DNA from: Saturnia japonica
Lineage: Eukaryota > Arthropoda > Insecta > Lepidoptera > Saturniidae
Length of the DNA stretch: 64,000 nt
Assembly: GCA_033032175.1 (NCBI GenBank)
Contig: CM065304.1
Location: 10,974,001-11,038,000, forward strand
Reading direction: 5' to 3'
In this document: positions 35,648 through 48,300 of the stretch, in pieces
Position numbering within the stretch: the first letter of the stretch is position 1
Layout: each line of letters starts with the position of its first letter
The notes under the pieces: model-generated
Databases searched by the model: none
Seen by the model: only the letters and a program-made list of their open reading frames with translations
Told to the model about the DNA's origin: nothing
Translations under genes and position numbers: made by a program

Positions 35648-36040
35648 GATGACGCCGGTACATTTAGCTACATCACCTTTGTAAATATTATTTTGAAACC
35701 TTTCATTAGAGATCAAACTTAATCGTAATTTATATTAAAGATTCCAATCACTGACATAAGTTTTGATGGAATCTAATTTTAAGATTCATTCATTCAAATT
35801 ATATGTAAGCTTCCGCACCTGAATCTGAGTACCTACCCATTTTCAGATTCAACCAGTAATTGGGTTATATTTATAATAGGTAACATAAATGTCATAGGTG
35901 CAAGTGTTTAATCAATACTTTATCAATTCTTCAGTAAATTTTGTAAAACCCCCTGTGGTATCAAAAATATTTTACAAAATATTTTTGTTTTTTTTTTCTA
36001 TCCAAATACTATATTCCATCGCAATTTCATTCCTCCTATT

Positions 36041-36329
36041 TCATTTTTCTTCATTATCGTGAACCCTTTTCAAGCGTAGTGATTTGCTTCTAGGCTCTGA
36101 AGCTATGTGTAGGCTTGGTGTCCGTTGTACGCATAGTGAATATCCTCTTTCACGAATCGGAGCTGGTTGACCATGTAAAAGCATAGAAGTGATATTGGTG
36201 GGACTCATAGCCATCTCGCTGTAACTTGAACCTTCGCAGCATTTTGCGATTTCACTTCTCAAGTCAGAAGCTTCCGTTATCGTGATGTCATCGGAATCAA
36301 TATCTTCGTCTTCTTCATCATCCATTACC
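36041..36329 (-). CDS. CngA: CNG channel exon 9, acidic tail and stop
   Basis: Acceptor aatattttcag precedes 36,329; one base completes an Arg codon. The frame [20 protein letters not shown] is strongly acidic, and after a Ser-rich stretch ([19 protein letters not shown]) ends VHDNEEK at the stop, 36,041. There is no domain; it may regulate trafficking or gating. Confidence 0.85.
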
Positions 36330-39300
36330 CTGAAAATATTTAAGATAATGGTAAAATATCAAGATAATCTTAGTATACAAAAAAGAAACATTCGCATTGC
36401 TACAATTAACATCTTAGTAAATTAACAATTCGCAAATTATTGTGTTACCTCTATTGAAACAAATGTAGAATTAGGATGTATATAACTTGTAGTAACATCT
36501 TTGTTAGTAAGGATGATTACAAACAGCCTTTGATGTTGCTATTTGTGTAACATACACCTCAAAGTTAAACTAACCTCAATTCAATTTTATTCATTCTTTG
36601 TTTTATTTTTGCTTGTTCTTCACCAACATCAGAAAGTAATCCCTGTAAACGATTATTTAAGATTTCCACTGTGGTTTCTAATTTATGTACGGTCTCTTCG
36701 ATACTCTGTTGAGTTGTTTGGGCATTTTCAAAAACAGCTTCATCAAGTAAACCATCCTGAAAAATGTGTTATTTAATCATCACTAGCGGTCGCCCAGTGG
36801 TCGAAATTCGGCCAGCGATTTTTTGATTATACTACTATTATTTGTAGATTTAAAAGTTTGCAGCTGTAAGCAATAAATTATAATTAAAAAACCCACCAAA
36901 ATGGCGCTAGTGTAGCAAGAGGGAATGATAATTTTTTTATGATTTTACAGTTTTTACTGTTGTAAAACTTAAAAAAATAATCGGACAATATTGGATAAGT
37001 TTGTGGAGTGAAAAGTTGCCCAAGTGAGCAAAAATTAAAAAGAAATAATTTTAGCGCTGAACGTAAATAATGAATATAACTGTCACTTTTCACTGTCAAT
37101 GTCAACGTTTTATGGGTCTAAGTTCACTGGTCACGTTAGTATTCACAGTATTATTTTATTTTGTATAATGTATTTGTAACACATATTATTTCTAAATTTT
37201 AGCTTTCTCCACTCCTTCCCCATACAAACTTTAACTATGTCAAATCTTCCATGAGCACAATATGCTTAAAAATAAGTCCGAAGTTTTCTGCTCACGTATT
37301 AATATATAAATAATCATTATATGCTACAAATATTAGAAAAATTAGTCATCGTTATAAATTTTACCTTTCTTAATAACTGACACCCGCGTTCTGTGAGTGT
37401 TGCTCTTGCATCGGGATAATCACCAAGAGCTTCCCAAAGATCCCGTTTTGCAAGACAAAACAAATCGGAGTAGCCCAAAGCGCGAACATTAGCTGTTCGT
37501 CTGTTACCAGTTCGATTACCAGCGATTTCTAATACACTTACTTCTCCAAAAACAGAACCTGCACTCAGAGTTGCTAGCACGGTCTTACCATCATCCGCCA
37601 CAACTTGGAGTCTACCTCTTTTAACAATATACATTTCTTTCCCGACATCCCCTTTTCTGCAGATATAATCACCTGGGCTGAATACTTGCAATCGTAATTT
37701 GAGTACCAGCGCTTCCAATAAACCAGGCTCACAATCTTGGAATATACGGACTTTTCGTAATGTGTCCAAATGAACACGAATTGCAATTTCTGCTTTTAAT
37801 TTATCAGGTAATGATGATAATACATTTTCTTCATCTAAAGCACCACTTTGGGCCCAAGTATATGCGAACCATCGGATCACTCTTGCTTCAAGTTCGCCGC
37901 TTACTTTTCTGAATGCCATATATTGTTTCACTCCATCCATTTTATTTTGAAATTCTACTCTCGCCACATTCATATTAGAAATCATAGAGCCAATATTACC
38001 TACAATTGTGGCAAAAATTAAAACTCCAGCTAAAAAGTCAGCAACGACAAATAAATACTCTGCATCGATTTCTGGTTGCGGCGTTTCGCCAATGGTTGTG
38101 AGGGTTAAAGTAGACCAGTAAAAACTGTATATATATTGATGAGCAAGAGACTCATTACGAGCGCCGGTCAAATTGTATACCCAATTATCTGTACCGAATC
38201 CTATAGCATAGCTGATGGCGAAATATAGGCAAGCATTCCAATGGATGAGTACAAGTATCGCCATAACGACCTAAAACGAGAAAAGGCATTATTAATATAT
38301 AATTTATTTTAAGGAAAATATTTTTTGATTCAATAATAACCTTGCATATCCGAAAGGCGTTCGGATAACTCGTAGCAGTCTCTGTGCGATCGAACCACTC
38401 CCACATGCGTGGCAGGCGAAATAGACGGTTAAGGCGAACAATAACAGGGCATGGCAAACGTTTCTAGAAAACAACCAATATTGACATTTCTGTACTAACA
38501 TAACCTTAAAGAACGTCTGGGTAGTACATTTCTTGTTTAGAAATCATGCAAACACTTTGACGTACTGTAGTTATACTAACATAGTCGCAAGATCCAGGTC
38601 TCCACCAATAGTAAGCTATATCAGTTGGCAATAAAGAAAACAAGTCATATCGCCACGAGTCTGATTTCAGATAATGTCGTCTAAGCATTTTTGCGTCTTT
38701 TACCATAAGCCCCTGTTCGAGATAGCCTGTAAAATAATTTCTAAATTAATTTAACAAAATATCCAAGTTATTATTATCCTACATCCTATTCAAAAGCTTA
38801 TCTTACGTAAATGGTTTGTGTAGATGTATGCGGATTTTCAAAACCAGTATTATAACATCTGTAAAGGAATCTATAAAGGATAATTAATGAGGTTTATAGT
38901 TAAAACATACATATTTTTTGAATATAATTGGGTCATTTACAAGCTAAATTTACGAGTAATCGATCAATCACAACTATCAGCCGCTACAATGCAATATTTG
39001 GGCGAAAAAGCAACTAGGCAGGGTCGAATGTTTGTCCACACGTTAGCTAAATTTGATGACGCAAGGCGAGGCGCCCTATGTGGGTGTCAAATTGTTGATT
39101 TGTGGGGGACACTCGAATGTATTACGCTGACTTACATTGTCACGAATAGTATTGATTGTAATGCAGTTGTAGCTCGTAAACAGTATATTCACTGCCACTT
39201 GACCAGTATTACAAGAAAGTTTTCGTCGTTATGTATAGATAACTATGTGTATACAGTATACACAAATTTGACTAAAACTACATAGATTGTAGATATACTT

Positions 39301-42300
39301 CGGGCAAATTATGATTGATTAGTTTAATTATGACTAAATTAATTACTAAAAAGGAAAAAAAATAGTCGTTATTATAGAGGATATTCATATTTTCAAAGGT
39401 AGCACTCGTTTCAGTATATAAGGCCAAGATTAATAGAAAATAAAATACATGTGAAAAAATTACTACTACTTGCGATTGTTATGACAATGTATTCTATAAA
39501 AAGCATATTTAAGGTTAAAGATCACAGCAAACTTGATTTGACTTACGTAAATAAATGTGAGAGATGTAGATAGTTTACCAATACAATATTTTATAATATA
39601 ATGCTTTTTTAATATTGTGAGGTTTATATGTATACTAGCGCTTTTCCCGAGACTTTGCTCGCGTCATAGTTGGATTAAGTCTCATTATATGTTTTTACGT
39701 CCCATTTTAACTTAAATGCTAAATACCAATTTTCATTGATCTGTCTTTAAAAATAACGGATTTTCATACTAACATTCATCCCCTTCTTCACCCCCTTAGG
39801 GGTTGAATTTTCAAACATTCTTTCTTAGTGCTCACCTGCTGTGTAAAAGTAATTCACATACAAATTTTCACGGTCCTAGCCCCAGTAGTTTAGGTTGTGT
39901 GTTGATATGTCAGTCAATCAGTTATCCTTTTTAACAGACTTAAAAAAAGAGGAGGTTCTCAATTCGAATGGATGTTTAGCATTAACTGCTTTGTTTATGA
40001 ACCGATTTGTATGATTCTTTTTTTCTGGTCCCATTTAAATTTTATTGAATTTGAACATTAGATTTCGAAGATACACCAGGGAACTCCGCAAAATTATTAA
40101 AGTTGATTTTCTCATTACCCGACTGCGAAAAAGGAGGTTTATGTTTTTCGAGCGTACGGGACACTCTGTAGCCTAAACGGCTTGATGGATTTTAGCATAC
40201 GACGTGTCGTTAGATTATTATTAATTGTGGGAGTGACATAGAATTCTACGTCTACTTCAACGTCAGAAGTTCTACGTCTGGGAATCAAATAAAAATCAAA
40301 AAAAGAATTATTATTACTCGTGGTTTTATTGCAGTCGGGTTTATTGTTTCCTTTTCAATAATAATATCTGGGCGTACGAGCTCTGCTCGGTTTCTTACAA
40401 AAAAAAAACACCTATCTAGGTATACTTGGAATGTTACACATTATCTAAGTACAAAGTTTCATCCAAATCGTTGGAGCCGTTTCCGAGAAACCAATTACAT
40501 ACAAGAATTGCTCACTTAATAAAATAACTTGTATATTTAAATGTAAACGTTTATTTTGAACAATCTTGAGCAAAACTTCAGCAATAGGTAAAAATGTATA
40601 TTATTGCACACTGTACTTAACACCAATAGATTAAAATTAACAAATATGGTTCATGTCTAGTTTTATTACGTGTAACTACAATCGATGGATGTTCATGGAA
40701 ACCTTACGTCACTGCTTGCAGAAAACTCATTGCTTAGTCTCCTGTATTAATTATCGTCCGTTAACTTAAATGTAATTAAGTAAAACATTCGCAATGCAAA
40801 CAAACATACGTAGATATGGTTTTTTAAACATAATTAATTTGTGATTATAATATGATTTATATTTTAGAAAAAAAATTATTTTACAAGTGCAGTGTTTATG
40901 TTTCAACAAAATTATATCGCTTGTTACATACTCGTATGTTGCTATTAACAAACACATCAACTTCGCTATTCCTCCAAATGTAACATTCAAGCAGATGTTT
41001 TTATTCATAAGAGATGAAATTTCAAAAATCCTTAACACTAGTACCTACGTTATAAATACCTATAAACTTATATCTTTAGATACCTACACCAGTTTAAGCT
41101 GTGCGATTTTTGGCACTCTTACGAGTTTTATTAAGAAGATTTCTATGATAAAAATATTCCAATAACAATTTACTACTATGACATGATTAAATTACAGTTA
41201 ATAATTGGATTGTATATACAAAGTGTAAGCTGACGAATCAAAAACGACAGCTGGCGGTTTTTATTCCATGACACTAATCTTGTCTGTTTCAGATGAAGAA
41301 TACGTCAGATAAATAGCTAAATTTTAAGAACTTATATGGATTTGGTTTATTCAACCTTATTGAGCATATATTCTTTTTTAATGTCGGATCTAATGTAATT
41401 CTCTACGTAATTAAATTTTTAAAGCTTACTGCTTACATCACACAGCTTAAATCGCTGGACCTAGAAACATGTAAATTTGAATAACGAGTAAACCTTAGGT
41501 GAGAAATAAGTAAGAATTTTCGAAAATGTATCGCCTAAGAGGGTTAAAAAGGGATGATGTTGCCAATGGTATGTTCATATTATAGCACACGATTAATACT
41601 TACCACAATAAATATCCTAAAAGAAAATTTATTTTGGTGGTATTATTGTAAGTTGAATACCGTGCAAATTAAACCAAACAACATTTAAACTACTTTAAAG
41701 TTGCATTTAGAGGAATATCGATCTTCATATTTTAGTTAATAGCAACACCAGTAACGAGAGGCAACATTTCATTGAAACAAAAGCACTACACTTACTTATT
41801 ACATAACATAAACTTACAATTTAAAAAAAATCATATTATTATCTAACATGTCGCACTATGTCAAAATAAGTATATTATTGTTCCTTGTTTGTAAAATTAG
41901 TTTATTAAGCCAAATAAAACTATGTATACATTATCGTCACTTACCTTCATGAACGTGAATGATAGTATCGATAAGATATATCGCATCACATAAGTAGTCT
42001 AGAAAAAACCATAGCGACGTTAAATTGTCCAGCTCCCAGAACACCGCACGACCGATGACAAATACCACATTGTATAGAATAGCCAGGGACACCACTGCCA
42101 GCCACTATATAATAAAATAATAGAAATTTACGTCTTTCATTATCAAACAACATTCAAAACGCCCTATATAATAATCTGTTCGTGTGTTTGAACAAGCTAA
42201 TCTTTGAAACTAACATATCAGAATTAAAATTTTTTTTTGCTTTTTGTAGCCAACTTAATTTTGCCCGCGGCTTTGCGTGCACCAAGTTTGACTCATGATT

Positions 42301-45300
42301 TCTCCATACAAATTTTGAACCCCCGTTACAGCTCTTTAGGGATTAAATTTCCAAAAAAATTCATTCTTAATTGATGCCTACGTCATGATAACTATCTGTC
42401 TACCAAATTCCAGCCCAATCCGTCCAATGGTTTGAGCTATGTGTTGATAGATCAGGCAGTCAGTCAGTCACAGTTTCCTTTTATTATTATATTTAATTTG
42501 ACCAGTGACTTTTTGATCATAGACTATTTTCTGTTTGACATTTGCAGTATTCATGACCCTAAACAATGACTATTATCTACATCACTTGCTGTCACTTTTC
42601 GTTGAGTGATAATGTCCATATTTTGTGGGGTCTAAGTTCAATGACACTGGTCAGGTTAGGATTCACAGTATTAATTTATTTAATTTAATATATTAGTAAC
42701 AGATATTATAGATAAATTTTAGCTTTCTGCACTCTTTCTCCATATAAACTTTAACCATGCCAAATCTCACAGTCTTCTGTGCACGCAATACGCTTAAAAT
42801 GGGGTAGAAAGCTTTTGCTTCACGAATTAATATGCAAATTTAAATTCAATGAAGACGAAGTATTAATTCATGAACGTCAAGCAATCAATCTAGCAAGATG
42901 TAGGCAATTGCTACGGGAAGTGAGAACAACGATAGGCGCGATACGTTCTCGCGATCGTAACGCACTACGCTGCGGTACACGGCTCCGACGTAGCGTCATG
43001 ACGCGGTGTAGCTGTCTGTGCGGAGAAGCGGTGTGTTGATTTTGCCGTAGCTGCGATTAGACATGTCAACATGAACAACATTTTTTTATATTTTTACTTT
43101 GCTGGTGATGAAATAAGAATAGGAGTTTATTGGGCTTCGGAAAATACTTAGTAATAGACCGAAAAATATGCTTTTACAATGAAATATTTAAAGTTGTTAC
43201 GGAAATGTAATAAAAAGACATTTATTCGGATTAATGCTATCAAATTATCTTCAAATAAATCCGTCAATTTTTACGCATACCGCAGCTTTGGAACGAGCGG
43301 AGTACCCGCTTTCTACTTCACCGCGAAAACCTCAGACGCATACTGTGACGGAACAAAATATTATTATAGATGATTTTCATGTGTATATGCTCTGATGCCA
43401 AATACTGCGTACTGCAGCGTTATGCATTACAAACGCGAGACCAAAGCTGATAAGTTCCACGAGTGTATTGGAAGCGGTGCAATAGAGTTGGTCGAATACA
43501 TCAAACACGGGTGAAACACACACACCTAGTATAAAACGAATATCTGGGCGACCGACCTGCGCTGGGCGTTTTACAGAAATAAAAAAGAAAAGTAAACTTG
43601 AAATATAAAATATTATCTAAATCAAGCCCAGTGAAGCTGTAAAAGCCGTCTGAGGCTCAAGTTTGCTTGAACCTCTATGGATAACGTACAGTTAGTTCTA
43701 AAAAAACTCGTATTATGGTTTCTAGTCAGTTATTCTGAGTGATATTTCTGTAGTGGTTGTAAAATTTAAAAGGTCATAAGTGTACTTTTATGTTCTAATC
43801 TGAATAAATAAGTTTTGATTTTATCGCTCATTGTTTTTAACATAACTCATAGAAGTTGGTCTAAGGTCAAGGTCTTCTACGTGATCGATAAAATTAACTC
43901 ATATGCAATGAACCCGTATTGCCTTTTCGGCGTAAGAAACTTCAGTAATTAGTGTACGTGCATAAAGTTGAAAGAAATCATTAAGTTAATGAAAGAAATC
44001 AGTAAAATAAAAAAGTGTTTAGATTGAAATTTTATTTAGAAAATATAACTATATATTTTATTGTCCAGTGATCACAAAGCAATCATTTTAAAAATGATAA
44101 CGGCTTTCTCCTCCTCTTTGAAATGTGATAACAAAACGTTACGAATTCTAAGGAATTTTCAGTTTGTTTGGATAAGGTCCCTGAACGAAAGTTTTTAAAT
44201 ATGTTAAATCAATAACATAACGTTGATCTATTTCATTACATCTTTTCAAGTTTTCCAATTTGAAGTTGAATCGAGTCGACCTCCCACTTGTAACAATTAT
44301 TGCGTTATAATAAAAATATATCATAATTAATATGTAAACACTTTAAAATTGTATATGCTGCTATGTCCAAAGTATCGATTGTACACGTGCGTCATCAGAC
44401 TATAGGCGTAAGGGCACGCGTAAGAGTAGTTGTAAATGTACTTTATGGGTGTACCCACGTCAAATAACATTTTAAGACTTAAGACACCCAAGTCAACCTC
44501 ATCACATACACGTGAGTACCCTGTTGAGAAACGAACTAGTAAATAACAATAGCGAGGTGGTAGGCCCACCATCCATATAATAAAAAGCTAGTTAGAGTGA
44601 TTCGCTTACGCACGTATATAGCGCTTTAGGAACAACCGGTGCATATACAGTTCCCTTTTATATATGACAGCGGAGACTGCTGATGGATTGCCGGTCGGCG
44701 TTGTTTTTGGATCGTACTGTACTTATCATCAAATACAATTCCGTCACATTGCCGTTATAAAAAGTGATGGGCTTATTTCTTTCAATTTATGGGTGCTATA
44801 GATATCTCATATCTCGTCAGAATATACTTAAGATCTTCGACCTTATTCTTTTACATAAGCTTACTAATAGAGGTATTTTGGTCCCTGATGTATTACAAGA
44901 ATCAAATTTAAATGTTCCTAGAAAGATACCAACCTTTTCTAAAACACTTTTCAGTATTAACATCTATTGAATCAGCGCTCATAATTATGTAGCGATGTTA
45001 ATAAAAATAATGTTGATATTGGCCATCTTTTAATGCTCGTTCTGGAATTCTATCTCTTGTTGATTTTTTTTTCAAATTTAGGTAAACGTGAGTTTCTTAT
45101 ATTCTATTCAAATAATTATATTTACTATTATTACATTTTATTGCCTAATTTGTTAGTGTTATAATAAATTACAAATAAAAAATAAATGCTATAACTGTAT
45201 ACTCAATAATATATTAAGATGATTATATCCAAATATATAAGCATATCCATATATCAGTATTGCTTTAATAAAATAGTACCTATTACATTTTCCTATAGAC

Positions 45301-48300
45301 CTTTAAAGACAGTTCAAATAATTTGTGTGCGCGGTCCTATGAGTGCTTAAAGGTGTATAGATACAGTGACTATGTGTGCGTGTCGAGAAGCAAATTCAAA
45401 TACACAAGAGAATTATATTAGCTATTTTACTTATATTATATCTTTTTTTTTAATCTTATTTGTTTAAAATTAAAACAAATCAACAACTTAATTATGTAAA
45501 TGCATGTTTATTGAATATATTTTACCAATAAAACAAACAATGAACTTCCAATGGAAAGTTCTGACGGAAATAATGGTCTGTTCTGTTCTGTTATTAGAAA
45601 ATCTGTGATTGCAGTTATTATTATTAAAAATTAAAACAAGAATGTTTTCTTTGAGTAAAATTTTATATCTTCAATATTTAATATACTTTTCCTCCATGTC
45701 TCGTTCGTTTTTTTCACCATGTATTTTTTTTCAATTCCTCAAATATTTTCTATAGGGTTTTGGACGGTATGGTGGTAGAAAAATAATTTTTACACAATAT
45801 TTGCTGTATAGTGTTGCTGAATATGTATCTTTTTTAAATTAGAATTTAGCGTTTTAATATTTTGATCATTGCGATAAACATAATTACTGGTTAAGCTAAA
45901 TATTTTCTCCGTGACGAATCAAACATTTTTATAACCGATTGTACTCGTAGTCGGAAGACAAAACCAGGCGCATCACTGTCATACAGATAAAACTGCATGT
46001 TTATTAGCTCACGAATATATTGGGCCGCGCGCAAAGATGAGTTGAAGTCTCAACACATGTTTTTTATACTAGCCCGGCAAAATTATGGTAATGTGTCTGA
46101 CAGTAATCAGTCCATCACAGTTGATCTCTGTCATGCCGGTCGATATGCATCTCTACAGCTGGATTTAAACTGGCTGATTCCAAACACTTGATTACTGGAT
46201 ATATACCGGTTGACCTCGGACCGCAACACGCCTCAGTGTCATTATAGCGGGTGTGAAACCTAGTGTGTGGTGGTTTCGATCGAGATGAGTACAGACACTC
46301 TCCCTCTATAGTCTATACCATATATGGACAACACGATTGTTGTCCAAAATTGTTGGCCGAAATCGACCCGCGAGACATTTTGAAAAAACCCAATTTAAAA
46401 AAATATTACATTAGGTACTTATACTCACGGGAGTGACAGTGAGGCGGCAAACATCTAATCTTTTCATGTTTGCCGCCTCACTCTTTGATAATCGCCGCCA
46501 CTTGGCTTGCTCGATCAAATTCTTTGCGGTTTGCCACCTCACGGGCGACACATCAAAAGATTTATTGCTTCTCAATTACTCTAAACTAGTTTATTCCAGA
46601 TTATTCCTTCATTTTGCCTATATAAGCGGGTAGATGGACCGAACATCTTGAGTGCATCTTGGTGCATCTTGAGTGGTTACTAACTATAGTTTGTTATTAA
46701 GTTTATTGAACGAAAAGTAAACAAAAATGATGTCTGGTGGAAAGAAACGACAAGTAGATACAGAGGGTCGCCAGTTTCAAGAAAAATGGACTAAAGAATT
46801 CTTTTTTATCTTGCACAATGGTAAGCCTATTTGTTTGCTGTGTAATGAATCAATTCAGTAATGAAAGAATTCAATATAAAGAGGCATTACTCAACTAATC
46901 ATGCTACGCTGGACTCACTGACAGGACTATTAAGAACAGACAAAATCCAGAAACTTACTGCAAATTTGGAAAAACAGCAACAAATGTTTCATAAACAAAG
47001 AACAGAACGATAATGTTGTGAAAGCTAGTTTTATAGTTAGCTCAAAATTGGCAAAGGCATTAAAACCGTTTGCCAAAGGAGAATTTATCAAGGAGTGTAT
47101 GTTAGAAGTTTGCAGTATTTTGTGTCATGAAAAGAAAAATGAATTTGAAATGATGACTAATGATATAAAAACAACATTGACTGACCGTATGACTGGTTTT
47201 GAATCATTTTCCATAGCATTAGACGAGAGCACCGATTTGTCTGACACAGCTCAACTGGCTATTTTTATTCGAGGTGTTGATAAGAAGTTCACTGCTACTG
47301 AAGAATTGCTTGCTTTACAGCCGCTAAAAAGAACCACTACAGGAGAGGATATTTTTATTGAAGTTCAAAAGGTATTCACAAGTTTTGCTTGCCATGGTCA
47401 AAATTAATTGGAGTATGCGCTAATGGTGCACCTTCTATGGTCGGCTTACGTAAAGGTTTCATCGGAATTTTGAATGAAAAAGCAACAGAATTAAATGTGC
47501 AAAAAGATGATTTGATAGTCCTTCATTGCATTATCCACCAACAGAACTTGTGTTCTAAGTTCATTCGACTCCAGAATGTTATGAATGTGGTAGTAAAAAC
47601 CATCAACTTTATTCGATCCCGAGGGCTTAACCATCGTCAGTTCAAGGCGTTTTTGGATGAAATATCAGCTGAATATAAGGACGTAACATATTATTGTGAA
47701 GTCAGATGGAATGAAACAGATAACATTTCAACACGCTCTCTGCGTATGAAAATATTGCTTATGCTCAATATGCTGAAGTACTCATGTTACTGTCGGAACA
47801 ATTTTCGAACAGATTTAGCGACTTCAAAAACATGGAAGACTGTTTCAGTTTATTTGCTACTTCTACAAAATGTAATGTACAAAATGCTCCAATACACTTA
47901 TAAATGGAGTTGATCGAGATACAAGAAAACTCACTCCTAAAATCCAAATTTGAAGACGTAGAGTTGTGCGATTTCTACAAAAAATACCTAGAAGAAGACG
48001 ATTTTCCGCAGCTTAGAAAATTCGCAAGAAGATTGATTTATGCGTTTGGCAGTACTTATAAATGCGAACAGTTCTTTTCATTGATTAAAGTTAATAAATC
48101 AACACATCATACAAGACTGACTGACGATAATTTGGGAAATTCTATACGTCTTTGTATCAGTGGAATTAATCCAAATATCAATGGATTAGTTTCCCAAATT
48201 CAAGCTCAAGTGTCTTATTGATTTCGGTGTATTTAACTTTCGTAGTTTTTAACAATTGCAAATTTAACGATTTATCTATAATGTACCATTTAAAAAAAAT

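Noticed and set aside
38304..38501. 65-codon frame overlapping channel exon 6
   Set aside because: Another frame of the same bases gives the conserved S4 segment with correct phases; this one does not match the family.
42779..43039. 86-codon + strand frame with Arg/Cys-rich end
   Set aside because: Its first third is repeat family R and no domain or splice site supports the rest; composition of a CpG-rich patch explains the residues.
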